The notes beneath the pieces are model-generated. The model saw nothing but the letters and a program-made list of their open reading frames with translations, ran no database searches and had not been told where the DNA came from. From IMG/VR virus record IMGVR_UViG_3300010938_000056, positions 1-50,520 of that record: a stretch of DNA of 50,520 nt. One strand, written 5' to 3'. The stretch is from a virus. Each line of letters begins with the position of its first letter. The first letter of the stretch is position 1. The translations under genes and the position numbers were made by a program. Positions 14,864 to 24,734 of the stretch are shown here, piece by piece.

Positions 14864-15439
14864 ATGCCATATATTGTAAGGTCATTGAGTGGCAGAAGAG
14901 TACAAACGAATCTAGGTAGGATTACTGGACGGTTCAAAATTCGTCCGCATATCAAAATAAATTTGTTGGATAGGAGCGTTATTCGTAGCAATTGGTCAGA
15001 GATAGCCTTTGGACCAGTAATGCATCTGGCATTATTGGTTAGAAAAATAGCCAGAGGAAGCATTAGAAGAAGAAAGAAAAAATATGGAAAACCATCTCCT
15101 CCAGGAACTCCGCCGTACTCAAGGAAACCTGGATTAACACCGCCGATGAAAATGATTTATGCGGTTCCCTATAAGTTTGGTACCGCTGCTATAGTTGGTA
15201 TGGTTTACTTTCCAGGAAAAGGAAGTACAGATGTTCCAGTACCTGGATTGCATGAACATGGTGGTATAACTAAAAGGCGTGCTCTTGTAGTTGTCGGGAA
15301 AACGAAGAAAGGAAAAGACAAGACTAAGCGTAAGTGGGTAATGGCGAAATATCCTCCACGACCATTTATGGCACCTGCTTTGCTAAAGGCTAAAGCTGCA
15401 TTCCAGCAAAGAGGAATTAAATTGAGAGGGGTTGCATAA
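14864..15439 (+). CDS. Minor tail/virion morphogenesis protein (HK97 gp10/Mu gpG-like)
   Basis: The 191-residue product starts at ATG 14864 behind GAGGTG. It is strongly basic and has the typical P-S-P-P-G-T-P-P-Y-S-R segment, a V-P-G-L-H-E-H-G-G strand and the C-terminal Y-P-P-R-P-F-M-A-P-A-L motif of this family. These motifs are hallmarks of tail completion proteins that normally precede the tail tube gene; here it follows the chaperones. It overlaps no gene but its stop is 10 bp before the tape measure start. Confidence 0.75.
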   Translation: MPYIVRSLSGRRVQTNLGRITGRFKIRPHIKINLLDRSVIRSNWSEIAFGPVMHLALLVRKIARGSIRRRKKKYGKPSPPGTPPYSRKPGLTPPMKMIYAVPYKFGTAAIVGMVYFPGKGSTDVPVPGLHEHGGITKRRALVVVGKTKKGKDKTKRKWVMAKYPPRPFMAPALLKAKAAFQQRGIKLRGVA

Positions 15440-15449
15440 GGAGTTAGCT

Positions 15450-18400
15450 ATGCCTAGTGCAGCAGGTATTAAAGCTGGTAAAGCGTTTATAGTAATTGAC
15501 GCAATGGATATGACTGCAAGAGCATTTGCAGGCATACGTAAAAATATTTATAGTCTTGGTAGTACGATGAGTTCGGTTGGGCAATCTATTGCAGTGACTT
15601 CTGCACTAATGTTCAGTCCGTTCTCAATTGGAATGCGCAAATTTGCAGAGTTTGATGATGCACTACGTAAGTTGGTAGGTAAGTCTACTGGTAAAGTTAA
15701 AGATTTGTTGGATATGGAACGTACTGCTCTGATATTGTCGAAAAATATGGGATTTGGTATTAAAGAAATAGTTGACACTGCTAGAACATTGGTTGAAGGT
15801 GGGTTGGAAGGAGATGCATTAAAGAAAGTACTTCCGCAAGTGTTGCTTTTGGCAAAAGCTGCTGGTGATGCATCGGATCAAATTACAGATTTACGGCATG
15901 CAGCAGGAGCAGTTACTGGTATTTTGAATGCATATAGAATGGATGTGAGTAGTGCGGCAAGGGTCGTGGATATTTTGGCTAAAGTAGTGAATAAGACCAA
16001 TATAAATATGGAAGATTTGAATGTGATAGTTGGCTATGCTGCAACAGTTGCCGCAGAATATCGAGTTAGTCTTGAAGAGTTGATGGCTGTTATGGGCGTA
16101 TTTCGTGATGTGAATATGGATGCATCAGTAGCTGCCACTGCTTTCAGGAATATTTTGCTGTATAGTACTAGTAAGTCTGAACTCGATAAATTTAATGAGA
16201 AATTAGCCGAATTAACCGGAAAGGTTATTGAGTTTACTGATGCAAGTGGTAAACTAAAAAGTCCTATTGTGTTTTTGACAGCTATTGGTGAAGTTCTTAA
16301 GACAATTGATGATGAAACAGTTAGAGGAGAACTGTTGAGTAATTTGTTTGGTACTCGATCTACAGTGCCATCTATGCAGATCGTAAAAAATATTGATAGA
16401 CTGAGTGAACTGATTGTAGAATTGAGAAATTCTAGTGGTACAGCAACTAAGATGGCTCAGTTTATGGAGTCTGGTTTTGGTGGTAAATTAAGGAAATTGC
16501 TTGGGCAGTTGTCTAGCTTGGTATCTTCTTTCAAAGTCTTGTCTCCAACATTTGATATGTTCATCATGTTGATTGGCAAGGCTATAACATGGGTGGAGAA
16601 GTTTATCTATAAAAACAGGGATTTGGTAAATGTGATTGTACAATTAATTGCAATGTCTGGTGTTTTCGGAATTGGGATGATCGTTGTTGGAAAAATCTTG
16701 AGGATGGTTGGTATGATTATGACTCCAGTTGCTTATGCACTAGTGATGTTCAGTAGGACGATTAGCTTTTTATCTCATAGTGCGGTACCGCAAGCAGTGA
16801 AGTCATTGAATAGGTTGGGTTCAATGTATTTATTCTTATACCGTTGGTCGCGTTCGTTAGTTAGGGCCACAGGATCTTTGTCATCATCAATAGTCAAATT
16901 GTGGCTAAACGCAACAAATGAAGCACTATCAAATTGGGGAGTTTTTACTTCGTCTGTAACTAAGAAGGTTAGTCTTGCTTTCAAAGAAGTTGAGGGAGTT
17001 GTACAGAAAACGTTTATTGGATGGTCAAGAGTGTTTAGTGGCAAAATCTTTTCAAATAAATCTATGATAAGACCTATTATTGATCTCAATAAGATGCTAA
17101 TGAGCACTGGTCATTATAAGGCATTAGCAAATGAATTGAATAATATACTTAAAACTTTTAGTAAAATAGATGTGTTATTTACGAACTTGTATCCTAAACG
17201 CCCATTTGCAGAAAAAGCAGCCGCTAATTTTCTAGGTGCATTTGAAAAACATTTGAAATTGGGAATGAAAAACTTACCATTGCGTACTCATCGTTTTGCC
17301 AACTTCTTATTTGATAACATATTCAAAATTAGAAATTATGGTACTGAAAGATTTGTTAACGACTTTTTGAGTAAGGCACTTAATCATAGTTTGTTAAGAG
17401 TCTATAAAGTGGGTACTCGAACTGTTGTGAGACAAGCAAGAAGTATTCAAAGATATGTAGAAGTACTGGGAGGAGCATTTAAGGCTTTTATTCAAGATTA
17501 TCAATTAGTAGAATATACAGCTAAAAAAGTTGGTAAGAGGATTTTAGTATCAGGTTTAAGATATAGCCATGATGTAGCAAGACTAATTGGAAGTAATCAA
17601 AGATTGGTTAGTGTGACAATATTCGGTGTCACACAGTCTGCACTTGTTTCTGCTAATGCAGTACAACGTTTATTGAACAGTACAAATAAACCGTTCATGC
17701 TGTGGTTGAGATCAACTATGCTCGTAGCAAAACAAGTTGGATATTTGAGGTTCGGCTTAACTGCAATGTTTGGGGCATTAAGAAATTTATTGAATATGGA
17801 CGTATCAACCTTTTTTGGCGGTATTATGTCATTTTTATGGACAATCGCTGGAATTATTATGGCTCCAATCACAGAAGGTGCCAAATTAGTTTGGGATTTA
17901 ATTAAAAAAGGATGGAATGGTGCATTGGAACTCACTGCAAAATTATTTAATTATATTGCTGCTGATCCGATTGGACTGTTGATAAAAGGCATTACGGCAA
18001 TTGTAGCTGCTTTAATGGTAGTGGTGACTTTAACGGTAATTGGTGCAGCAGCATGGGGAATTTTGAAAGCAATTGTTATTAAAACGATGGGGATCATAGC
18101 TTCATCACTAGCAAGTGTTCCGATATTGTTTGAAAAGATGATTGAAGGTGCCTTGCGATTGGGCAAAAGACTAACTACTTTATATTCTACAGTGCATGAG
18201 TATGTAAAAGTGGCAATGGATGCCAACAGGTTTGATCTTGCTGCAAGGTTGATCTCTACAGCAATGAAGATTGCATTTCTTGAAATACGTAATGAAGCAT
18301 TAGTAACGTTCAGAGGATTTGCTGCTGGGTTCATTGCAACTATAATGCTTGTTAAAGAATTGACTAATAAACTAATGAAAATGGGTAGTGTTCTCGTCAA

Positions 18401-19112
18401 GATTGGTCGTGTAGCCGGATGGCTAATTCCTGATAGTATGGGTGGTGGGATGATAAGGCTATTCAATGCTGTTAGTGGATGGTTCCAAGAAACTACGGAA
18501 GATACAATAGATAGTCTCAGTGAACGATGGATGAAATTGAAACAGCAAGCTGAGAAAGATTTGGCAGCAGGTGACGTTAGGAGAATACAAGAACTTGAAG
18601 ATGCATATACTGAATTACATAATGTCAAAATGCAAATTCGTGTGGCAACTGGAAGAAATCCGGAGCTTGAGAAATTAGAACAAGATTTGGCGCTTGGGCT
18701 AAATAATGCTGCATCTGAAGGTGTGTATTCTGGGATGCGAGATGGTGCTAGACGTGCTATGAGGAGTGAAGTAATTCCTGGATGGAAAGAACTGCCTGAA
18801 GAAATTGGTGGTGGAAGAGTTTGGGTCGGTCCTGGTAAAGAAGCAGCAGTTGCAGAAGCTCGAAGAAAACTAGCAATAGAAGCTAGAAATGCAATCAGAC
18901 CTGCCCCAAAAACACTTACGTTTGAAAAGATAGATGTTATTAAGGCAGCAGAAAAATATTCTTCTGAAGCATTTAGATCATTCTATGAGAATATGCTGGT
19001 TGAAAAAGATCCAACTGTTGAAAGGTTGGATGTAATTAGTGACCATTTAAGAGCAGTTCCTAAGATGGCTGAAGACATAGGTGAAATACGAAGAAGCTTA
19101 ACTGAAGATTAG
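15450..19112 (+). CDS. Tail tape measure protein
   Basis: The 1,220-residue product sets tail length and helps DNA pass into the host. ATG 15450 is preceded by AAGGAG. The first 400 residues match the phage tape measure core (TIGR01760-like): a long helical region with R-K-F-A-E-F-D-D-A-L-R-K near the start, a G-Y-A-A-T-V-A-A-E segment and A-A-T-A-F-R-N-I-L. Several hydrophobic segments near residues 410-440 and 800-880 are probably membrane-active. The C-terminus is charged and helical. At about 0.15 nm per residue a tail near 180 nm is expected (rule of thumb). Confidence 0.9.
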   Translation: MPSAAGIKAGKAFIVIDAMDMTARAFAGIRKNIYSLGSTMSSVGQSIAVTSALMFSPFSIGMRKFAEFDDALRKLVGKSTGKVKDLLDMERTALILSKNMGFGIKEIVDTARTLVEGGLEGDALKKVLPQVLLLAKAAGDASDQITDLRHAAGAVTGILNAYRMDVSSAARVVDILAKVVNKTNINMEDLNVIVGYAATVAAEYRVSLEELMAVMGVFRDVNMDASVAATAFRNILLYSTSKSELDKFNEKLAELTGKVIEFTDASGKLKSPIVFLTAIGEVLKTIDDETVRGELLSNLFGTRSTVPSMQIVKNIDRLSELIVELRNSSGTATKMAQFMESGFGGKLRKLLGQLSSLVSSFKVLSPTFDMFIMLIGKAITWVEKFIYKNRDLVNVIVQLIAMSGVFGIGMIVVGKILRMVGMIMTPVAYALVMFSRTISFLSHSAVPQAVKSLNRLGSMYLFLYRWSRSLVRATGSLSSSIVKLWLNATNEALSNWGVFTSSVTKKVSLAFKEVEGVVQKTFIGWSRVFSGKIFSNKSMIRPIIDLNKMLMSTGHYKALANELNNILKTFSKIDVLFTNLYPKRPFAEKAAANFLGAFEKHLKLGMKNLPLRTHRFANFLFDNIFKIRNYGTERFVNDFLSKALNHSLLRVYKVGTRTVVRQARSIQRYVEVLGGAFKAFIQDYQLVEYTAKKVGKRILVSGLRYSHDVARLIGSNQRLVSVTIFGVTQSALVSANAVQRLLNSTNKPFMLWLRSTMLVAKQVGYLRFGLTAMFGALRNLLNMDVSTFFGGIMSFLWTIAGIIMAPITEGAKLVWDLIKKGWNGALELTAKLFNYIAADPIGLLIKGITAIVAALMVVVTLTVIGAAAWGILKAIVIKTMGIIASSLASVPILFEKMIEGALRLGKRLTTLYSTVHEYVKVAMDANRFDLAARLISTAMKIAFLEIRNEALVTFRGFAAGFIATIMLVKELTNKLMKMGSVLVKIGRVAGWLIPDSMGGGMIRLFNAVSGWFQETTEDTIDSLSERWMKLKQQAEKDLAAGDVRRIQELEDAYTELHNVKMQIRVATGRNPELEKLEQDLALGLNNAASEGVYSGMRDGARRAMRSEVIPGWKELPEEIGGGRVWVGPGKEAAVAEARRKLAIEARNAIRPAPKTLTFEKIDVIKAAEKYSSEAFRSFYENMLVEKDPTVERLDVISDHLRAVPKMAEDIGEIRRSLTED

Positions 19113-19138
19113 TATGAAGATTAGGGTGAGGACAAGTC

Positions 19139-20059
19139 ATGCCAAAAATTCTTGGTTTACAAGATGGTGGTGTAGAAGGTTCAAGAGGACTTGTAGTAAA
19201 AGATAAATTCTGGAGGCAATCAATTCAATTTACTGAAACGTATGTTATTTTGGCGGACGATTTAACTCAGAGTGAAGAAGTCATACTATCAACAACGGGA
19301 CTACCATCAATTGGGGATGTGGTTGGCGGGGCAATATGCATAAATAAAAATGCACGAGATATTGGAACCGTAATTCACCCAGTAACAAAAGTACCAACTG
19401 CATTATGGGAAGTCACTATAGAATGCAGTTCTGAACTTGATACAAATGCTGCAAACGAAGCTCAACAGGATGATGCAACTGAGTTTAGGAAAAGAGAAAG
19501 ATGGACAAAAGAAGTTATTGAGGAAGTTCGTGGATATGATGCCTTAGGAAACAAAGTCCAAACACCAACATTTGAACCAATTGAATTCAGTGTACCAAGA
19601 ACAGTTCCAGTTCTTGAAATTACTAGGTATGAAAGACCACCAGTTGACCCAATGATTCTATTGAATTATGTTAATAAGGTGAATAAAACAACATTTCGCG
19701 GTGCTCCGAAAGGTTGTGCATTGATGGATTCGATTGAGTTTGAAGAGGAATGGATTAAGAATACTTTGTATATTCGAGCAACTTATGTGATCAAGTTCAA
19801 AATCGAACTGGATGCAAATGGTGAAATAAGAAATGTGGAGGGATGGAATCTTCCAATATTAGCAGAAAGTCATTTTTATTATCCTCCAACTGTACCATTA
19901 AAAGAGCGATCAATAAAAACAAGGGAAAGATTTGCAGATAAGTCGGGCGCTACAATAAAAATGCCGATAACTAAGGAAGGATATAGAAATTTAGGGCCTC
20001 CTCAGTATTTGGATTTCAAACGATATGGCTATGCGAATTTCAACGCTCTGAATCTGTAA
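19139..20059 (+). CDS. Probable tail protein after tape measure (distal tail-like)
   Basis: The 306-residue product is largely beta-stranded with an early Y-V-I-L-A-D-D-L...G-L-P-S-I-G-D-V-V stretch and a late Y-L-D-F-K-R-Y-G-Y. It lies between the tape measure and the mucin-like gene, the place of distal tail or tail-tip hub proteins. I do not recognise a named domain. ATG 19139 follows GGGTGAGG at normal spacing. Confidence 0.6.
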   Translation: MPKILGLQDGGVEGSRGLVVKDKFWRQSIQFTETYVILADDLTQSEEVILSTTGLPSIGDVVGGAICINKNARDIGTVIHPVTKVPTALWEVTIECSSELDTNAANEAQQDDATEFRKRERWTKEVIEEVRGYDALGNKVQTPTFEPIEFSVPRTVPVLEITRYERPPVDPMILLNYVNKVNKTTFRGAPKGCALMDSIEFEEEWIKNTLYIRATYVIKFKIELDANGEIRNVEGWNLPILAESHFYYPPTVPLKERSIKTRERFADKSGATIKMPITKEGYRNLGPPQYLDFKRYGYANFNALNL

Positions 20060-20078
20060 TAATCAAGGGATAGAAGAA

Positions 20079-22109
20079 ATGGCTTTCTTCTCCAGAAAAG
20101 AAAAGCGTGAGCTTAAAAAGCTTAGTAGAATTCAACGCACTGGTAGTACTGGTGTGTTTAGTGGTGATATTGAAGAGGTACGTAGTGGAAACATTTCTTA
20201 TATAGCATTCACGCTTACTTCAATAAATGCTGCAAGTATTCAAAATAATAAGGTTGTTCTATCTAATGGCATCTGCACTGTTTGGAAAAGAAAGGCAGAA
20301 ATTGATGATGGATATTCCGGTCTTCCAGACGAGAAAGCAGCAGGTACTGAGTTAGTCCCAGATCGTTATGATAATGGAAAGTGCTTCAAAATAAGGGCGT
20401 GGAATGCATCAAAGGAAACAATTCCAGCTTGTACATATGTAAAGGTTGCACAGGATGTTAGTGGTGATTTGTATATAATCGAGGTGTTTGCAACTCAATC
20501 CACAACAACTTCTACAACAAAACCATGCAGCAGCAAGAGGTGTAAGTGGATATGGAATTCGAGTACCAATAAATGGGCGCTGGATAAAAATGAATGCACT
20601 ACTACTAGCACGTCAACATCAACATCAACTACAAGTAGTGGAAGTACTACAACAACCGAATATTGCGGCTGCCCAACTACAACAACAAAACCTCCAAAGT
20701 GTGAATGTACTTATCCAGATTTTTGTTGTGATAATGGTGAGTGCGGCCCAACTGAATCTGAAATCTGTACTTATACCAGGTGTTCTAGGAACCCACCAAA
20801 GTCAAAAGTAAATTGCAACACAACAACTAGTTCAACAACTACTTCGACAAGTACAAGTGAAACCACAACAACTAGCGAACCGACAACCACTCTTGAGCCT
20901 ACTACAACTTTAGAACCAACAACCACTATTGAACCGACTACAACTACGAGTGAACCTACCACAACAAGTAGTGAGCCGACAACTACTACTGATGATGGTA
21001 CTGAATGTGGTCAATGTGGTTGGAGGTTTAATGCACTAGGTAGTGTAGAGAATCAATTTAATAATTGTAGAGATGGTTGTTCTTGTCCTTTAGCACATAA
21101 TGGGAACCCATGTTCAGAAATAGTATTAAATTGTGTAAGACCTTCAACATCAACTTCACCGTCTCCTTCTTGTAATTATGATTGTAGGTATATATGTGAT
21201 CCTGCAAGTGGGTGGATACTAGTACAATCCGGTTGTTCGACTGGATGTGGATGTAAGCCACCAACTGAAGATTGTAGTGAATGTGGTAGCGAAACTTATG
21301 TTCATTGTTCATCAATATCTGATGGTGGTGGCGACGGTTCAACAACTACTAGTGAAACCACTACAACTAGCGAACCAACAACTACTCTAGAACCTACTAC
21401 AACTTTAGAACCAACAACCACATCATCATCGACAACTAGTACAACTCCAGAATGTCAGGATAAAAAATGTGTTTGGAAATGCAATAATGGTGAGTGGGAG
21501 CTAAAGTCGAATCAATGCCCTGAAAATTGTGATTGCTATCAACCTAATGAAGGATGTGTTGGAGATTGCACAACCGCCAAAACTGATTGTTTACCTGGTC
21601 CAACAACAACAAGTTCATCTACAACTAGTACTACGTGGGCATGTTATCAATATAAGTGTGTACCAGTTAATCAACATACTGATCAGGGATGGCTTTATTT
21701 TGATGGAATAGCCTGTAGAAGTGTGGCACAGCCACCGTACGGATCTTGTGAAGAATTAGGGTGCGGTAATGCTGGTGGTACCTTATGTAGATTTTGTAAT
21801 GACCCATGTCCAATACCACGTGATATTTTTATTGATAATTTGTTACAGTATGATCCTAATACAGGTTATACAGGTATACCATGTCGTATACCTCCACCAT
21901 GTGAACAAACAACTAGTACAACTACTGAATCAACTAGTACATCAACTGAACCACCAACCACTGAACCGCCAACTACTCAACCACCAACTACTCAACCACC
22001 AACTACTCAACCACCAACTACTCAACCACCAACTACTCAACCACCAACTACTCAACCACCAACTACTCAACCACCAACTACTCAACCACCATCAACATCA
22101 ACAAGTTAA
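20079..22109 (+). CDS. Mucin-like Thr/Ser/Pro- and Cys-rich virion protein
   Basis: The 676-residue product begins with a beta-rich domain (about 1-145) that could attach it to the virion. Long Thr/Ser linkers then alternate with at least five Cys-rich modules; I count about 51 Cys. Linkers include repeated E-P-T-T-T-L units. The C-terminus is eight copies of P-P-T-T-Q plus related units, encoded by a nearly perfect 15-bp tandem repeat. This is the composition of O-glycosylated mucins. The next three genes encode a GalNAc-transferase-like enzyme, a sulfotransferase and another glycosyltransferase, so this protein is the obvious candidate substrate. Ribosome binding site: AAGGGATAG. Confidence 0.7.
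   Translation: MAFFSRKEKRELKKLSRIQRTGSTGVFSGDIEEVRSGNISYIAFTLTSINAASIQNNKVVLSNGICTVWKRKAEIDDGYSGLPDEKAAGTELVPDRYDNGKCFKIRAWNASKETIPACTYVKVAQDVSGDLYIIEVFATQSTTTSTTKPCSSKRCKWIWNSSTNKWALDKNECTTTSTSTSTSTTSSGSTTTTEYCGCPTTTTKPPKCECTYPDFCCDNGECGPTESEICTYTRCSRNPPKSKVNCNTTTSSTTTSTSTSETTTTSEPTTTLEPTTTLEPTTTIEPTTTTSEPTTTSSEPTTTTDDGTECGQCGWRFNALGSVENQFNNCRDGCSCPLAHNGNPCSEIVLNCVRPSTSTSPSPSCNYDCRYICDPASGWILVQSGCSTGCGCKPPTEDCSECGSETYVHCSSISDGGGDGSTTTSETTTTSEPTTTLEPTTTLEPTTTSSSTTSTTPECQDKKCVWKCNNGEWELKSNQCPENCDCYQPNEGCVGDCTTAKTDCLPGPTTTSSSTTSTTWACYQYKCVPVNQHTDQGWLYFDGIACRSVAQPPYGSCEELGCGNAGGTLCRFCNDPCPIPRDIFIDNLLQYDPNTGYTGIPCRIPPPCEQTTSTTTESTSTSTEPPTTEPPTTQPPTTQPPTTQPPTTQPPTTQPPTTQPPTTQPPTTQPPSTSTS
21946..22096 (+). 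repeat. 15-bp tandem repeat encoding P-P-T-T-[EQ]
   Basis: CCACCAACTACTCAA and close variants repeat about ten times in a row, in frame, at the 3' end of the mucin-like gene. The near identity of copies points to recent expansion and variable copy number. Confidence 0.9.
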
Positions 22110-22162
22110 TAATTGGTATTGAAAGATATGACGAAACATATGAACAAAATAAGGAGATGACG

Positions 22163-24052
22163 ATGAGACTTACAATCGGAATGGCAACGTATGATGATTT
22201 CGATGGAGCATATTTCACGATCCAAGCACTTCGTCTTTATCATCAAGAAGTGATGGATCGAGTAGAAATTATTGTTATTGATAATAATCCGAACTCTTCA
22301 TCTAGTAAGTATTTGGAGAATTTCGTGGTCAATTGGGCACACGGAAAATATGTTCCATTTAATGAAGTGACTGGTACGACTGTACCTAGGGATAAAGTCT
22401 TTGAATATGCACAAACTGAAGCTGTAATGTGTGTTGATAGTCATGTAATGATCTGGCCAGGAGCGATTAAAAAGCTGCTCAATTATTATGAGAGTAATCC
22501 AGACACTAAAAATTTGTATTCTGGCCCATTAGTGTATGATGATTTGACAACGTATTCCACGCATTTTAACAATGTGTGGAGGAGTGAGATGTTGGGAATA
22601 TGGGGAACTGCGTGGAAGTGTGACGAGAATTGCGACTTCATATTCACAACGATCCCATCTACTGAAAATATTGAAAGTATTGTGACGTTGGATATGAGGC
22701 ATAAACCTTTGGACAAGTGTCCTAAGTGCGGTAAGAAATATCCTGGGTTACTTGATGCAAGAAAGTTGCATAACACGCTAGCATCTATTGGATGCAAGGT
22801 GTATGGGGAAATAAATGACAATCCATTTTCCATCCCAGGAATGGGATTAGGCCTTTTCACAGCATTGAAAAAGAACTGGTTAGGATTCAATCCTAACTTT
22901 AGAGGGTTTGGTGGAGAGGAGATGTATATCCATGAAAAATATAGGATGAATGGTGGTGATTGTATTTGTTTGCCGTTCTTAAGGTGGGTCCATAGGTTTG
23001 CAAGACCAGCAGGTGTACCTTATGTAAAGCATTTGACTGTGTGGAATAAAGTGAGAAATTATGTAATTGGTAGGCAAGAACTTGGTCTTAAAGTTGATGA
23101 TATTTATGCTCATTTCAAAGAGAGGATGCCTAAGCATGAATGGGATTATCTTCTTGAAGACCCGATTGGGCATACGTTTTTACCATCACATGTTGTAGCA
23201 AATACTGTTCAAAACCCAGGTAGGTCACAACCAAGGGCGAGTGCTGATTATAATGAAATTGTTGCATGGACATGTACGGTTGAGAGGGATTTGGACAAGC
23301 ATGTACCAAAATTACAAGAATTGGCAAAGCAATGTGATTATGTGATTGAGTTCACAAAACGACGAGAAAGTACAGTGCCTCTGTTGTCGTGTAATAAAAA
23401 ACTAATTTCATATCAGTACGAGAGCGACCCGCTATTGAATCGTTTGAAGTCAATGCTTGGTGACAAGTACGTGTGGATTAAAATTTCCGACCCAGCATAT
23501 ATTCCTCCAGAAAACGACTTGTTGGAGGTTCTGAAACAGACTGAAGGAAAGAACTTCGACATGCTGTTCTTGGATTCAGTTGGTGAATATGACATTGTGA
23601 TGAAGACTATGGAATTGTTGCGACCATATATCAACAAATGGATCGTGTTACATGATACTGCGTATTATACTGAACGTGGTGAACGTGGTGGACGAGGATT
23701 GCTTCCAGTCGTGAGGGATTGGAATAGGAGGTATCCAGAGTGGTTTGTTAAATATCATACTCAGGAAGAGTATGGTCTAACAGTGTTAAGTAAGTTGGAT
23801 AGTGAAAAGAAGAAGCTGCCTTCCATATTTGATATGGGAAGGAACTTCTTATCAAGCATGGCTAAAGCAGTTCTTGAAGGACCTGGTATGGTGACGAACG
23901 AGCAATATGAAGAGCGACTAAATATTTGTGCATTGTGTGAAAATCGGAATGATCAGCGTTGTGGTGTGTGCGGTTGCTTTATTAGTGGTAAAGCAAAACT
24001 GAAAGCAAGTGAATGTCCACTTGGTAAGTGGCCAGATGTGAAAGGAGATTGA
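22163..24052 (+). CDS. GalNAc-transferase-like glycosyltransferase with C-terminal methyltransferase-like domain and zinc ribbon
   Basis: The 629-residue product starts at the second ATG (22163), six bases after AAGGAG. The N-terminal GT-A domain has D92-S-H94 rather than D-x-D, and G-F-G-G-E-E...G-G-D...R-W-V-H-R-F (about 248-278). This is the pattern of GT27 polypeptide GalNAc transferases and of related phage GT2 enzymes. A middle domain (about 375-545) resembles class I methyltransferases (F-D-M-L-F-L-D-S...W-I-V-L-H-D), but the usual Gly-rich SAM loop reads E-F-T-K-R-R-E-S and may be inactive. The end carries C-x2-C...C-G-V-C-G-C...C-P-L-G-K-W, a zinc ribbon common in phage sugar-modifying proteins. 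It directly follows the mucin-like gene. Confidence 0.72.
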   Translation: MRLTIGMATYDDFDGAYFTIQALRLYHQEVMDRVEIIVIDNNPNSSSSKYLENFVVNWAHGKYVPFNEVTGTTVPRDKVFEYAQTEAVMCVDSHVMIWPGAIKKLLNYYESNPDTKNLYSGPLVYDDLTTYSTHFNNVWRSEMLGIWGTAWKCDENCDFIFTTIPSTENIESIVTLDMRHKPLDKCPKCGKKYPGLLDARKLHNTLASIGCKVYGEINDNPFSIPGMGLGLFTALKKNWLGFNPNFRGFGGEEMYIHEKYRMNGGDCICLPFLRWVHRFARPAGVPYVKHLTVWNKVRNYVIGRQELGLKVDDIYAHFKERMPKHEWDYLLEDPIGHTFLPSHVVANTVQNPGRSQPRASADYNEIVAWTCTVERDLDKHVPKLQELAKQCDYVIEFTKRRESTVPLLSCNKKLISYQYESDPLLNRLKSMLGDKYVWIKISDPAYIPPENDLLEVLKQTEGKNFDMLFLDSVGEYDIVMKTMELLRPYINKWIVLHDTAYYTERGERGGRGLLPVVRDWNRRYPEWFVKYHTQEEYGLTVLSKLDSEKKKLPSIFDMGRNFLSSMAKAVLEGPGMVTNEQYEERLNICALCENRNDQRCGVCGCFISGKAKLKASECPLGKWPDVKGD

Positions 24053-24053
24053 T

Positions 24054-24734
24054 ATGATGGTCAGATTTACAAGCTATAATGCTAAGATTGAGTACCTTGA
24101 AATACCAAAAGCAGCAAGTACTTCAATTAAAGCAGCTTTATTGATGGCTGATGGAGTTAAGTGGGAAAAAGAGATTCAGGTCCATGTCCACAATCATTTC
24201 AAAGAGATAAGTCATGTAGTACCATCTTTGTGTTTCACGTTTGTAAGGAATCCGCTAGAAAGATTTATTTCATGTTTCATTGACAAATCTAGAAATGGGT
24301 ATTTTGATTCTGTGATGAAGTGGTATGTACCAATTCGCACAATCGAAGAGTTTTCAAATTACGTGTGGCATCTTATAAAGAATGGAAGCAACAATGATCC
24401 TCATTTAAGACCACAAGTAGACATCCTGAGAAAGAAATATAAGGTTAAAGGTGATTGGGATATTGCACATAGGGAAGTGGTTATTGGTGATAGTGTTTAT
24501 GAAGTTCCGGTCGAAATCTATCCATTTGAACTTCTCAATGCTGGGTGGAAGAAATTACAAGCTCATGTCGAAAACTCCACGATTGGAAAAGCTAAGCTGC
24601 CTGATCTACAATTATTGAATAAGACGAAGTATGATGGTGAAGTGGAAGTTCCAGATAAGGTGAAAGACATCATAACGACTTTGTATGCCGATGATTTCAA
24701 GTTAATTGAAGAAGTAGGAGATGCTTATGAGTAA
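24054..24734 (+). CDS. Carbohydrate sulfotransferase (Sulfotransfer_2 type)
   Basis: The 226-residue product would transfer sulfate from PAPS to a sugar hydroxyl. The 5'-phosphosulfate loop is I-P-K-A-A-S-T-S-I-K (about 17-26). The 3'-phosphate site is F-T-F-V-R-N-P-L-E-R-F-I-S (about 61-73), with the Arg and Ser in their conserved places. ATG 24054 lies behind AAAGGAG, one base after the previous stop, and the gene overlaps the next one. Its neighbours are two glycosyltransferases and a mucin-like protein, so a sulfated glycan on the virion or on the host surface is the likely product. Confidence 0.82.
   Translation: MMVRFTSYNAKIEYLEIPKAASTSIKAALLMADGVKWEKEIQVHVHNHFKEISHVVPSLCFTFVRNPLERFISCFIDKSRNGYFDSVMKWYVPIRTIEEFSNYVWHLIKNGSNNDPHLRPQVDILRKKYKVKGDWDIAHREVVIGDSVYEVPVEIYPFELLNAGWKKLQAHVENSTIGKAKLPDLQLLNKTKYDGEVEVPDKVKDIITTLYADDFKLIEEVGDAYE

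Noticed and set aside
17951-18628. Long minus-strand frame inside the tape measure gene
   Set aside because: It is the antisense shadow of the strongly biased codons of the tape measure; no start signal and no homology.
20488-20811. Alternative-frame open readings through the Thr-rich linkers
   Set aside because: Stop codons are rare in ACA/ACT-rich repeats in any frame; these have no start signals.
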